A stretch of DNA of 64,000 nucleotides from Methanothermobacter tenebrarum (GTDB lineage: Archaea; Methanobacteriota; Methanobacteria; Methanobacteriales; DSM-23052): contig NZ_AP025698.1 in assembly GCF_023167465.1 (NCBI RefSeq), forward strand, positions 1,298,501 through 1,362,500. Direction: 5' to 3'. The position numbers and the translations under genes were made by a program. The stretch's first letter is position 1; each line of letters opens with the position of its first letter. Below are positions 27,039 to 36,267 of the stretch, in pieces. The notes beneath the pieces were generated by a model. The model ran no database searches. It was not told where the DNA came from and worked only from the letters and a program-made list of their open reading frames with translations.

Positions 27039-27281
27039 ATGGAAATAGGAGCCACCGTAAAAGAACCCGGAAGCACCCGCAGAAACAAAACAGGCAGCTG
27101 GAGAACCTTCAAACCAATCCTAGACAAGGAAAAGTGTATAGAATGCGACAACTGCATACTATTCTGTCCAGACGCATGCATAAACCCCGAATATGAGATA
27201 GATTACGATTACTGTAAAGGATGCGGGATATGCGCAGAAGAATGCCCCGTAAAAGCGATAAAAATGGAAAGGGAAAGATAA
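27039..27281 (+). CDS. porD: Pyruvate:ferredoxin oxidoreductase, delta (ferredoxin-like) subunit
   Basis: 80 residues with two [4Fe-4S] motifs, CIECDNCILFCPDAC and CKGCGICAEECPVKA. It passes electrons between PorB and external ferredoxin. The six-base gap to porC and 19-base gap to porA support operon membership. Confidence 0.95.
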   Translation: MEIGATVKEPGSTRRNKTGSWRTFKPILDKEKCIECDNCILFCPDACINPEYEIDYDYCKGCGICAEECPVKAIKMERER

Positions 27282-27300
27282 AAAGACTGGAGTGGGAAAA

Positions 27301-28452
27301 ATGACACTAAAGATAATATCAACAAATCGGGCAGTCGCAGAAGCCGTGAAACTCGCCAAACCACAAGTAATACCAGTCTATCCAATAACGCCACAAACAT
27401 CCATATCAGAGTACCTGGCACAATTCGTAGCCAACGGCGAACTAGAAGCAGAATACATACGAGTAGAATCAGAACACAGCGCCATGAGCGCATGCATAGG
27501 AGCATCAGCAACAGGTGTAAGAGTATTCACAGCAACATCATCCCAAGGACTAGCACTAATGCACGAAATGCTCTTCGCAGCAGCAGGCCTCAGAAACCCC
27601 ATCGTAATGGCCAACGCCAACAGATCACTATCAGCCCCCCTAAGCATATGGAACGACCACCAAGACTCCATAGCAGAAAGAGACTCAGGCTGGATACAAG
27701 TATACGTTGAAAGCGCGCAAGAAGCCTTCGATTCCATGCTCATATCCTATAAAGTGTCAGAAAACAAAAAAGTACTCCTACCCAGCATGGTCTGCCTAGA
27801 CGGGTTCATACTAACACACACAGTAGAACCAGTTGAAATACTCCCAGAAGAAGAAGTAGACAACTTCCTACCAGAATATAAACCAGAACATGCCATACTA
27901 GACCCAGAAAATCCAATGTCCCTCGGAACATTCACAGACCCAAACTACTACATGGAAGCAAGATACCAAATCGAAGAAGCCACACAAAACTCCAAAAAAA
28001 TCATAGAAAAAGTCAACAAAGAATTCAATGAAACATTCAACCGCAAATACAACTTCGTTGAAGAATACAAATGCGAAGATGCTGAAATCGTGCTCGTGGC
28101 AATGGGATCACTCTGCAGCACCCTAAAAGAACTAGTCGATGAATTCAGAAAAGAAGGTAAAAAAGTCGGCCTACTCAAAGTAAGAGTATACAGGCCATTC
28201 CCAGATAAAGAAATCTACAATGCAATAAAAGACGCTGACAAAATAGCAGTCCTTGATAAAAACATCACATTTAGCATGGGGGGAGCCCTCTACACAGATA
28301 TGATGGCGAAAATACACGACAAAGAAATCTACAACTTCATCCTAGGATTAGGAGGACGCGACATAACACCCCAAAATATCAAAGAGATTGTAGAAAAAAC
28401 AGAAAAACCAGAAAAGGACATCACATGGATCGGATTAAAGGAGGAATCCTAG
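27301..28452 (+). CDS. porA: Pyruvate:ferredoxin oxidoreductase, alpha subunit
   Basis: 383 residues from ATG 27301 (GGAGTGG 5 bases upstream; GTG 27292 is less likely). Motifs: VIPVYPITPQTSISEYLA, ESEHSAMSACIGASATG, and FTATSSQGLALMHE. It binds pyruvate and contributes to the TPP site with PorB, whose ATG follows at once. Confidence 0.95.
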   Translation: MTLKIISTNRAVAEAVKLAKPQVIPVYPITPQTSISEYLAQFVANGELEAEYIRVESEHSAMSACIGASATGVRVFTATSSQGLALMHEMLFAAAGLRNPIVMANANRSLSAPLSIWNDHQDSIAERDSGWIQVYVESAQEAFDSMLISYKVSENKKVLLPSMVCLDGFILTHTVEPVEILPEEEVDNFLPEYKPEHAILDPENPMSLGTFTDPNYYMEARYQIEEATQNSKKIIEKVNKEFNETFNRKYNFVEEYKCEDAEIVLVAMGSLCSTLKELVDEFRKEGKKVGLLKVRVYRPFPDKEIYNAIKDADKIAVLDKNITFSMGGALYTDMMAKIHDKEIYNFILGLGGRDITPQNIKEIVEKTEKPEKDITWIGLKEES

Positions 28453-29319
28453 ATGGAAATCCCTAAAGAAGAACTCCTCGCCCCAGGCCACCGTGGCTGC
28501 GCAGGCTGCGGCGCAACCCTAGGCGTAAGATTAGCACTAAAAGTCCTAGGCAAAAATACAATAGCAGTTTCAGCAACCGGCTGCCTAGAAGTTATCACAA
28601 CACCCTACCCCGAGACAGCATGGGAAATACCCTGGATACACGTAGCATTTGAAAATGCGGCTGCAGTTGCCTCAGGCATAGAAAGAGCCCTGAAAGCCAA
28701 GGGCAAAAAGGACATAAACGTGGTAGCATTCGCAGGTGACGGTGGAACAGCAGACATAGGCATGCAAGCCCTCTCAGGGGCCATGGAAAGGGGGCATAAC
28801 ATCATCTACATCTGTTACGATAACGAAGCATACATGAACACAGGAATACAAAGAAGCGGAGCAACACCCTACGGCGCATCAACCACAACATCACCCCCCG
28901 GTAAAAAGAGCTTCGGCGAAGACAGGCCAAAAAAGAACATGCCATTCATCATGGCAGCCCATGGAGTACCCTACGTGGCAACAGCATCAATATCATACCC
29001 CGAAGATTTCATGAAAAAAGTTAAAAAAGCCAAGGAAACAGAAGGACCAGCATACATACACCTACACCAACCATGCACAACAGGATGGGGATTCGACCCA
29101 TCAAAGACAATAGAAATAGGGAGACTAGCAGTAGAAACAGGCGCCTGGCTATTATACGAGATAGAAGAGGGAGAATTCAAGATCACATATAGGCCAATCC
29201 AACGGAAGCCAGTCACAGAATACCTAGAGGTCCAGAGAAGATTCAAACACTTAAAAGAGAAAGAAAAAGCCAAAATACAAGAGTATATAGACAAGATATG
29301 TGCAGAGCTCAGAATATAA
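28453..29319 (+). CDS. porB: Pyruvate:ferredoxin oxidoreductase, beta (TPP-binding) subunit
   Basis: 288 residues. CAGCG near the N-terminus and later cysteines bind a [4Fe-4S] cluster; FAGDGGTADIGMQALSGAME and CYDNEAYMNTG form the TPP/Mg site. Start directly follows the porA stop; GGAGGA overlaps the end of porA. Confidence 0.95.
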   Translation: MEIPKEELLAPGHRGCAGCGATLGVRLALKVLGKNTIAVSATGCLEVITTPYPETAWEIPWIHVAFENAAAVASGIERALKAKGKKDINVVAFAGDGGTADIGMQALSGAMERGHNIIYICYDNEAYMNTGIQRSGATPYGASTTTSPPGKKSFGEDRPKKNMPFIMAAHGVPYVATASISYPEDFMKKVKKAKETEGPAYIHLHQPCTTGWGFDPSKTIEIGRLAVETGAWLLYEIEEGEFKITYRPIQRKPVTEYLEVQRRFKHLKEKEKAKIQEYIDKICAELRI

Positions 29320-29335
29320 TTTGGAGGATAAAAAG

Positions 29336-29818
29336 TTGAAGAAAATCCTAAGCCAACCAGAACTATGTGACGGTTGCAGAGACTGCGAAGAAGCCTGCGA
29401 AAAACTCTATGGAGCGCCTAGGATAATGATACGTGAAATAAACGGCACATACTATCCCATCATATGTCAACAATGCGAAGATGCGCCCTGCAAGGCAATC
29501 TGCCCCACCGAAGCAATCAATGAAACCATAGACCCAGAAAGGTGTATAGGCTGCGGACTCTGCATGATAGTATGCCCATTCGGGGCCATAGTACTATCAG
29601 AGAGAAAAGCCCAAAAATGCAACCAATGCCCCAAAATAGACACACCAGCTTGCATAAAAGCCTGCTCCAAGAGAGCTCTTTCCATAGTAGACGCTGAAAA
29701 ACTAAAACTCGAAAAACAGGAAAAACACATAGCAAAGATGGCAGGAACCGCGAAACCAAAACTCGACATCATAAATCTAGTCTCAAAAACCAAAAAAGCT
29801 GAGGAGAAACTAAAATAG
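29336..29818 (+). CDS. porE: Por-associated iron-sulfur protein PorE
   Basis: About 160 residues. Start is TTG 29336, with GGAGGA 7 bases upstream; the frame extends to 29300 but without a site. Cysteine motifs include CDGCRDCEEAC, CQQCEDAPCKAICP, CIGCGLCMIVCP and CNQCP, a HycB-like multi-cluster pattern. It is thought to be an electron carrier for Por or a related reductase. Confidence 0.88.
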   Translation: MKKILSQPELCDGCRDCEEACEKLYGAPRIMIREINGTYYPIICQQCEDAPCKAICPTEAINETIDPERCIGCGLCMIVCPFGAIVLSERKAQKCNQCPKIDTPACIKACSKRALSIVDAEKLKLEKQEKHIAKMAGTAKPKLDIINLVSKTKKAEEKLK

Positions 29819-29829
29819 GGGGGCTACAA

Positions 29830-30261
29830 TTGCGAGAGTTGATCTTAAGCCCAGAATTATGTGATGAATGCGTAAAATGTGAAAGAATATGTCCAAGGAA
29901 TGCCATACGCCTATTAAATGGCATGCCAATCTTTTGCATGCACTGCGCCCCAGAAAAAGCCCCCTGCCTTAACATCTGCCCAGAGGATGCTATAACAGAA
30001 AAAGAAGGAGCCATCATAATCGATGAAGAAAAATGTGTAGGCTGCGGTTTATGCCGTGACGCCTGCCCCATAGGCGCAATTTACATAGACGAACATGGAA
30101 CCCCACACAAATGCGACCTATGCATAGACTATGATAAACCACTCTGTATCTCAGCCTGCCCCACAGGAGCTCTAATAGAAAGTTCAGAGGATCTAGTATC
30201 CACTAAAAGGGATAAACTAGCAACCGAACTTAAAAAGATCAAGGACCTAATCCAATTATAG
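29830..30261 (+). CDS. porF: Por-associated iron-sulfur protein PorF
   Basis: 143 residues from TTG 29830. Four cysteine motifs are visible: CDECVKCERICP, CMHCAPEKAPCLNICP, CVGCGLCRDACP and CDLCIDYDKPLCISACP, similar to PorE. It ends the por set, 16 bases before fumA. Confidence 0.88.
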   Translation: MRELILSPELCDECVKCERICPRNAIRLLNGMPIFCMHCAPEKAPCLNICPEDAITEKEGAIIIDEEKCVGCGLCRDACPIGAIYIDEHGTPHKCDLCIDYDKPLCISACPTGALIESSEDLVSTKRDKLATELKKIKDLIQL

Positions 30262-30277
30262 GCGCTGGGAGGATCCC

Positions 30278-31114
30278 ATGATCAGCCAAAAAAAGATCGA
30301 GGAAACAGTATGCCAACTTTTCAAAAAAGCCACTACAAGATTACCATCGGATGTTGAATCAGCCCTCAAAAAAGCCCTCCAAGAAGAAGAAGATGAAATA
30401 GCACTATTAAACTTAAATGCCATCCTAGAGAATATCAAAATAGCCAAAGAAAAAAAGATACCAATATGCCAAGATACAGGACTTCCCATAGTATTCGTGA
30501 AAATGGGTAATGTTAAAGTTGAAAAACTCTATGAGGGGATCAGAGAAGGGATTAGAAAGGCAACCTCCCAAGTCCCATTAAGGCCCAATGTCGTGGACCC
30601 CATCTCAAGGGAGAATACCGGGGATAACACCGGCAAAATGATCCCACAGATAGACCTGGAATTAGCAGATACTGATTTTCTTGAAATAACAGTCATGCCA
30701 AAGGGTTTTGGTTCAGAGAATAATAACAGGCTAAGAATGGGACTCCCCAGTGAAGGCCTTGAAGGAGTTAAGGATTTCGTGATCGAAACCGTGATCAGGG
30801 CGGGTGGTAAACCATGTCCACCCATAATAGTAGGAGTGGGCGTGGGCGGATCTTCAGATCTCGCATTAAAACTTGCCAAAAAAGCTTTACTTAAAAAAAT
30901 TGGAGAACGAAACAAAAACAAGAAAATAGCAGAACTAGAAGAGAGCATACTCCAAGAAATAAATAGGACTGGTATAGGTCCAATGGGACTTGGTGGTAAA
31001 ACAACCGCATTAGACGTTAAGATAGAAACTGCCCACACCCATACTGCAGGACTACCCATCGGAGTCTGCATACAATGTTGGGCTTCAAGACATGCCACCG
31101 CCATCCTAAAATGA
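30278..31114 (+). CDS. Fumarate hydratase, alpha subunit (class I)
   Basis: 278 residues. PICQDTGLPIVFVKMG carries one cluster cysteine; GGKPCPPIIVGVGVGG and HTHTAGLPIGVCIQCWASRH carry the others of the labile [4Fe-4S] site. It hydrates fumarate to malate together with a beta subunit that is not in this window. Its position behind porF links pyruvate synthesis with the reductive partial TCA route. GGAGGAT precedes ATG 30278. Confidence 0.9.
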   Translation: MISQKKIEETVCQLFKKATTRLPSDVESALKKALQEEEDEIALLNLNAILENIKIAKEKKIPICQDTGLPIVFVKMGNVKVEKLYEGIREGIRKATSQVPLRPNVVDPISRENTGDNTGKMIPQIDLELADTDFLEITVMPKGFGSENNNRLRMGLPSEGLEGVKDFVIETVIRAGGKPCPPIIVGVGVGGSSDLALKLAKKALLKKIGERNKNKKIAELEESILQEINRTGIGPMGLGGKTTALDVKIETAHTHTAGLPIGVCIQCWASRHATAILK

Positions 31115-31161
31115 AAGGAGGGAAGCTAATAGCCTCCCCCAACACTGGGACTTTCACAATT

Positions 31162-31821
31162 TTATGGTTTTTCACAGGTTATCATGAATATTGTCCTGTC
31201 AGCTATGCTCACAGCCCTGTCAGCCACTCTCTCAAGGAATCTTGCTATGAATAATAGGTTTACAAGATAATTTATTGCTTCTTTATCTTTGAACATGCTA
31301 ACGGTCACATGTTCTAGTGTCTGGTCAAATAGGTCATCCACTTTATCATCATCGTGCCTGAGTTCCTTTGCCATTTCTATGTTTTGATCAAGGAATGAAT
31401 ATATTCCCTTAGAGAGCATCATCTGGACAAAATCTGCCATGTGCATGAGATCTTCTAATGGTTTTTTGGGTATCTCCTCATCTTTTATATTCTCGGAATA
31501 TTCTGCTATATCAGCTGCAAGGTATCCTATTCTTTTAAGGTGGCTTCCAACTTTTATACAAGCTTCTATAAACCTCAGATCCTTCGCAACTGGCTGTTCA
31601 GCGGCTATTAAACTTATGCATTTCCTTTCAAGGTTGAAGACCATGTCATCTATCTCTTTACTGGCTGATACCACCTCTTCCTTCCTCTTTTCGTCGAAAT
31701 CAAATAAAAGGTTTGTAGACTTTTTATGTGTTTCAAGGGTTTTCTGGGCTATCTTTTCCACATCTTTTCTCAAATCTTTTAACCTTTTCCTGAAGAGTAT
31801 TCTTGGATATTTTTTCTCCAT
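31162..31821 (-). CDS. phoU: Phosphate uptake regulator PhoU
   Basis: 219 residues with two PhoU helical repeats, each holding an E/DxxxD metal-site helix (VSASKEIDDMVFNLERK; LRHDDDKVDDLFDQTLE). PhoU restrains Pst transport. It is the last gene of the leftward pst operon, 28 bases after pstB. Confidence 0.9.
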   Translation of the reverse strand: MEKKYPRILFRKRLKDLRKDVEKIAQKTLETHKKSTNLLFDFDEKRKEEVVSASKEIDDMVFNLERKCISLIAAEQPVAKDLRFIEACIKVGSHLKRIGYLAADIAEYSENIKDEEIPKKPLEDLMHMADFVQMMLSKGIYSFLDQNIEMAKELRHDDDKVDDLFDQTLEHVTVSMFKDKEAINYLVNLLFIARFLERVADRAVSIADRTIFMITCEKP

Positions 31822-31849
31822 AATATTCCTCCTAGAAACCCGAAAATAA

Positions 31850-32608
31850 TTATCCGAACCTGCCAGTTATGTATTCCTCCGTCCTCTTATCTTGCGGTTC
31901 CACGAATATCTTCTCTGTCAAGCCACTTTCAACTATTTCACCATTTAAAAAGAATGCAGTATACTTTGAGACTCGTGTAGCCTGTTGCATATTGTGCGTC
32001 ACTATTATTATGGTGAATCTGCGCTTCAATTTGTGTATAAGGTCCTCAATTTTAGTGGTTGAAATAGGATCAAGTGCAGAACATGGCTCATCCATTAATA
32101 TCACTTCAGGTTCTATTGCTATCGTCCTCGCAATACATAGGCGCTGTTGCTGTCCCCCTGAAAGGCTGAGAGCCGTTTGATCTAACTTATCCTTAACTTC
32201 ATCCCAGAGCGCAGCCGCCTTTAAACTTTCCACCACCCTACTCTCTATCACATCCTTATCAGTGATGCCATGAACACGAAGACCATAAGCAACATTCTCA
32301 AATACAGACTTTGGGAATGGATTCGGCTTTTGGAAGACCATACCAACCTTTTTCCTTAACTCAACCACATCCACGTCAGGATCATAAATATCCTTCCCAT
32401 CCAAGTAAACATGACCCTCATGACGGAAACCGGGTATAACATCATTCATCCTATTAAGGGTCCTTATGAAAGTCGATTTACCACAACCAGATGGGCCTAT
32501 GAGCGCCGTCACAGTATTCTTAGGTATCTTCAAATTCACATCCTTTAAAATGTGGTCTTCACCAAAATAAACGTTCAAATCTTCAACTTCAATCCTGTAC
32601 ATGGTCAT
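31850..32608 (-). CDS. pstB: Phosphate ABC transporter ATPase PstB
   Basis: 252 residues. Walker A GPSGCGKST, signature LSGGQQQRLCIART, Walker B VILMDEPCSALDP and switch VTHNMQQ, all PstB-like. Its ATG overlaps the pstA stop by 4 bases. Confidence 0.95.
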   Translation of the reverse strand: MTMYRIEVEDLNVYFGEDHILKDVNLKIPKNTVTALIGPSGCGKSTFIRTLNRMNDVIPGFRHEGHVYLDGKDIYDPDVDVVELRKKVGMVFQKPNPFPKSVFENVAYGLRVHGITDKDVIESRVVESLKAAALWDEVKDKLDQTALSLSGGQQQRLCIARTIAIEPEVILMDEPCSALDPISTTKIEDLIHKLKRRFTIIIVTHNMQQATRVSKYTAFFLNGEIVESGLTEKIFVEPQDKRTEEYITGRFG

Positions 32609-33456
32609 CGCCCCATCATCTTCCTCCGGTACCTTTCAACAAGAGTATTAGTCGCGACTGTAATGATAAGAACCATTATCACTAGGACAGCCGCAGTCCC
32701 ATAAGCATTTTTAAGGGAAAGCCCCTCTGTAGCAAGCACATACAAATGTAATGGAAGCGGCCTTCCAGGGTCGAAGATGGAAATCGGCATTGAAAGCGCG
32801 GATCCAACAACAAACATCACAGCCGCCGCCTCTGATATGGCCCTGGCCATCCCTAGTATGACCCCCGTGACTATCCCAGGCATTGCCGCGGGTATCACAA
32901 CCCTATAGATTGTCTCCCAGTTAGTAGCGCCTAGCGCCCAACTCGCTTCCCTGTAGGATCGTGGCACGCTCTCAATAGATACTACAGCCACCTGGAATAT
33001 TGTGGGTAAAGCCATGAGCGCGAGTACAAGACCCCCAGAAAGGAGGGACCATCCAAGTCCAAGGAATATAACAAAGAATGACAATCCAAATAATCCGAAT
33101 ACTATAGATGGTATTGATGCTAGTGTCTCAGCCCCGAATTTTATGAGTTTAACTATTTGCCTCTCACCAGCATATTCTGCCATGTAAACTGCAGCCCCAA
33201 CACCAAGGGGTGTTGCGATTAAAACCGCTAATAGTGTCACATAGATGCTTGATACTATCATTGGGGCGATACCACCAGCTCTACCAGAATTTATCGGCTC
33301 TGTCAACAAAAATTCAAGGTTAACTGCTGGCAAACCCCTAAAAAGTATGTAGCCTATGATCACTATGAGTATTATTATTGTGAATATCCCAGAGGCCCAT
33401 AACACTCCATTCATTATCTTCTGGGCGACTTTAGGTGAAATAAGTCTGAATGGCAT
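32605..33456 (-). CDS. pstA: Phosphate ABC transporter permease PstA
   Basis: About 283 residues with six predicted membrane segments and the permease EAA loop (REASWALGATNWETIYRVVIP). ATG 33456 is preferred over GTG 33465 because GGTGAT sits 4 bases before it. It overlaps pstB and follows pstC by about 10 bases. Confidence 0.93.
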   Translation of the reverse strand: MPFRLISPKVAQKIMNGVLWASGIFTIIILIVIIGYILFRGLPAVNLEFLLTEPINSGRAGGIAPMIVSSIYVTLLAVLIATPLGVGAAVYMAEYAGERQIVKLIKFGAETLASIPSIVFGLFGLSFFVIFLGLGWSLLSGGLVLALMALPTIFQVAVVSIESVPRSYREASWALGATNWETIYRVVIPAAMPGIVTGVILGMARAISEAAAVMFVVGSALSMPISIFDPGRPLPLHLYVLATEGLSLKNAYGTAAVLVIMVLIITVATNTLVERYRRKMMGR

Positions 33457-33466
33457 TTTAATCACC

Positions 33467-34342
33467 CTATAGGTAGCCTCCTCCGACTACGATCTTTTTC
33501 TTGTAGTGGAAGTAGTTGGCGATCACCAGCAATATCATGATGAGTATAAATAATATTACAGCTGTCCCGAAGAGTGCGCTGTAATGTAATCCTGTTGCGT
33601 ATCCCATCTCAAGGGCTATGTTTGATGTTAACGCCCTCACAGGGTCTAATATTGAACTTGGGATCTGTGCCACGTTACCCGCCACCATGATAACCGCCAA
33701 TGTTTCACCGATGGCCCTTCCCATCGCAAGTATAATGGACGTGATTATACCCGGTACTGCGGCTGGGACTATCACATGCCTTATTGTCTGCCAATGGGTT
33801 GCTCCTAGGGCAAGTGACGCCTCCTTGTATTCAAGTGGGACCGATCTGATGGCATCCTCTGATACGCTTATTATTGTGGGCATTATCATGACAGCGAGTA
33901 TTAATGAGGCCGTGAGTATGCCGAAGCCCGTGCCCCCTACATGTGTCCTCACAAGGGGTACTAAAACTATGAGTCCGAAGAATCCGTATACGACAGATGG
34001 TATGGCCGCCAGTGTTTCAATGACTGGTTTGAGTATTCTCCTCATGAACTGGGGTGCCAATTCTGCCATGAAAATTGCGCATAAAAAAGAAAAGGGAACT
34101 GCAATGGCGAGCGCAAGGAAAGTGATGCACAAGGATCCTACTATCATTGTAAATACGCCATACTCCCCCTCTGAGGGAGCCCATTCCCATCCGAATATGA
34201 AATGTATAAAACCATAATCTTGGAATACGGGTATGGCTTCCCTAAAGATGAAAGCCACTATTAATAATATGATTATTATCGAGAATATAGCAGTTAAGAA
34301 AAGTCCCTTTTCAATTAACATTTCCCTTCCCCTACTTATCAT
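33467..34342 (-). CDS. pstC: Phosphate ABC transporter permease PstC
   Basis: About 291 residues, six predicted membrane segments, EAA loop KEASLALGATHWQTIRHVIVP. ATG 34342 has GGGGGGT 6 bases upstream and is preferred over TTG 34357. Paired with pstA downstream. Confidence 0.93.
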   Translation of the reverse strand: MISRGREMLIEKGLFLTAIFSIIIILLIVAFIFREAIPVFQDYGFIHFIFGWEWAPSEGEYGVFTMIVGSLCITFLALAIAVPFSFLCAIFMAELAPQFMRRILKPVIETLAAIPSVVYGFFGLIVLVPLVRTHVGGTGFGILTASLILAVMIMPTIISVSEDAIRSVPLEYKEASLALGATHWQTIRHVIVPAAVPGIITSIILAMGRAIGETLAVIMVAGNVAQIPSSILDPVRALTSNIALEMGYATGLHYSALFGTAVILFILIMILLVIANYFHYKKKIVVGGGYL

Positions 34343-34359
34343 GGGATAACCCCCCAATG

Positions 34360-35184
34360 CTAGTCGTCATCTGAAACATTTGCTATTGCAGGCACAACCT
34401 TTTCGCTCCTTATTATCTCTTGTCCTTCTGGTGAAAAAACCCATTTTATGAAATCTTTTACCACCCCGGTTGGTTCGCCCTTTGTTAGGAAGATGAAAGG
34501 GACAACAAGTGGATATGATCCACTAGCAACAGTCCTCTCAGATGGTTCAACACCATCAACCTTGAGGGCTTTTACATCCTCACTCATATGAGACATTGAA
34601 ACAAAACCTATAGCATAAGGGTCCTGTTTAACGGCCTGTTTAACCGCTTCTGTAGATCCCTGGACTATCGCATCAGAACGTATTTTAACATCCCCCATTA
34701 CCAGGCTCTGGAATGAACTTCTAGTCCCCGATCCTTCTTCCCGGACTATGACATGTATCGGAGCATCTGGGCCTCCCACTTCCTTCCAGTTTCGTATTTT
34801 TCCACTGAATATGTCTCTGAGTTGTTCTTTTGTCAAGTCATCTATGGGGTTTTCCTTGTTCACTGCTATCACTATACCATCCTTTCCGATAACATATTCT
34901 CTTAGACCATCCTTTTCTTCAGGTTTAAGGGCTTTTGAACTTGTACCTATATCTACAACACCCTGCTGGACTGTTCGGATGCCCATACCAGATCCTCCGC
35001 CTTGTACGTTTATTTTGACGTCCGGGTGTCTTTTCATGTACTCGTTTGCAAGTTTTTCAGCTACTGGTTGTACAGATGTTGAACCTGCTATCTCAATTCT
35101 TTCATAATGGACACCTGGTCTGAATAATAGGTAAATTAGGATGATAAATATGAGTATGATTCCCCCTTTCCATTTAATCTCCAA
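34360..35184 (-). CDS. pstS: Phosphate-binding protein PstS (copy 1)
   Basis: About 274 residues. One N-terminal hydrophobic segment (GGIILIFIILIYLLF) serves as signal anchor. Phosphate-site motifs are IAGSTSVQPVAEKLA, VQGGGSGMGIRTVQQG and VREEGSGTRSSF. TTG 35184 is proposed because GGTGAT then has a 4-base spacer, although that site overlaps the other possible starts (GTG 35193, ATG 35190). It lies 18 bases before pstC and is closely related to the next copy upstream. Confidence 0.88.
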   Translation of the reverse strand: MEIKWKGGIILIFIILIYLLFRPGVHYERIEIAGSTSVQPVAEKLANEYMKRHPDVKINVQGGGSGMGIRTVQQGVVDIGTSSKALKPEEKDGLREYVIGKDGIVIAVNKENPIDDLTKEQLRDIFSGKIRNWKEVGGPDAPIHVIVREEGSGTRSSFQSLVMGDVKIRSDAIVQGSTEAVKQAVKQDPYAIGFVSMSHMSEDVKALKVDGVEPSERTVASGSYPLVVPFIFLTKGEPTGVVKDFIKWVFSPEGQEIIRSEKVVPAIANVSDDD

Positions 35185-35276
35185 ACCCATCACCTTGGGA
35201 TTATCTCTTTGAAGATAAATTTTTCGTTAATATAATATATTGTTATGGGTCTTAAAAAAAGGTAAAGTGGGGGATT

Positions 35277-36089
35277 TTATTGTTTGACTGGTACTACTTT
35301 CTCGGATTTGACTATTGCTTGTCCTTCTGGGCTTAGGACCCAGTCTATGAAGTCTTTTACCACGCCAGTTGGTTCGCCCTTTGTTAGGAACAGGAATGGT
35401 CTTTGGAGTTTGTATGATCCGTCAGCCACTGTTTCTTCTGATGGTATAACTCCATCGATTTCAAGTGCTTTAACGGTGTCATCGAGGTTGGTTAGTGATA
35501 TGAATCCGATTGCGTTTGGATCCTGTTTAACCGCCTGTTTAACCGCTTCTGTGGAACTTTCTACAATGGCATCCTTTCTTATTTTAGCATCTTTCATTAC
35601 GATTTCTTCAAATGCTTTACGGGTTCCTGAACCTTCTTCCCTTGTTATAACTGTTATCGGGGCATCTGGACCTCCCACTTCCTTCCAGTTTCGTATTTTT
35701 CCACTGAATATGTCCTTGATTTGGTCTGTTGTGAGGCCTTGGATGTTATTTTGTTTGTTCACGATTACTACTATCCCATCTCTGCCTATGAGGTATGTTT
35801 TAAGGCCTTTCTTTTCATCTTCTTTTAGTTCCTTGGATGATGTGCCTATGTCTGCAGTTCCTTGTTGTGCTTGTGTGATGCCCACGCTTGATCCTCCACC
35901 CTGTACTGTTATCTTTACATCTGGGTGTTTTTTCATGTACTCGTTTGCAAGTTTTTCAGCTACTGGTTGTACAGATGTTGAACCAACTATGTCGATTCTT
36001 TTTTCTTCACCTTGGCCGCCTAGGACTATTATAGCCCCTATTATTATAATTATGGCGACTATTATCCCTACAATTGTTTTGGTGTCCAT
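35277..36089 (-). CDS. pstS: Phosphate-binding protein PstS (copy 2)
   Basis: 270 residues with an N-terminal anchor (IVGIIVAIIIIIGAIIVLGG) and the motifs VGSTSVQPVAEKLA, VQGGGSSVGITQAQQG and TREEGSGTRKAF. It shares long identical stretches with copy 1 (for example KDIFSGKIRNWKEVGGPDAP differs by one residue), so this is a recent tandem duplication. It heads the operon; GGTGAT lies 5 bases before ATG 36089. A palindromic region precedes it. Confidence 0.92.
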   Translation of the reverse strand: MDTKTIVGIIVAIIIIIGAIIVLGGQGEEKRIDIVGSTSVQPVAEKLANEYMKKHPDVKITVQGGGSSVGITQAQQGTADIGTSSKELKEDEKKGLKTYLIGRDGIVVIVNKQNNIQGLTTDQIKDIFSGKIRNWKEVGGPDAPITVITREEGSGTRKAFEEIVMKDAKIRKDAIVESSTEAVKQAVKQDPNAIGFISLTNLDDTVKALEIDGVIPSEETVADGSYKLQRPFLFLTKGEPTGVVKDFIDWVLSPEGQAIVKSEKVVPVKQ

Positions 36090-36121
36090 TTTTTATCACC
36101 GGTTTTTAGGTTGGCATTAAA

Positions 36122-36232
36122 CTATTTAAATTTTACTATTAGTGAACTATATTTCACATTATATGAACAAAAATAGTCTGGTGCCTAGATCTTGTTCATA
36201 TTAAGTGAATAGAATGACACTAAAAGTATAAA
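36122..36232. promoter_or_regulatory. Divergent pstS / citrate synthase promoter with inverted repeats
   Basis: TTTAAATA at 36122-36129 suits a leftward TATA box for pstS, and AGTATAAATATT (36226-36237) a rightward one for the citrate synthase gene. Just upstream of the pstS box is GTGAA-N6-TTCAC (36142-36157), and further up a perfect 10-base inverted repeat ATATGAACAA / TTGTTCATAT (36161-36170, 36192-36201). These could bind the HTH-PhoU regulator encoded nearby; this is inference. Confidence 0.5.
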
Positions 36233-36267
36233 TATTATGGGATGTGAGCTTGAAATGGTGAACAACC

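Noticed and set aside
35284..36120. 278-codon plus-strand frame opposite pstS copy 2
   Set aside because: Full antisense overlap with a recognised binding protein.
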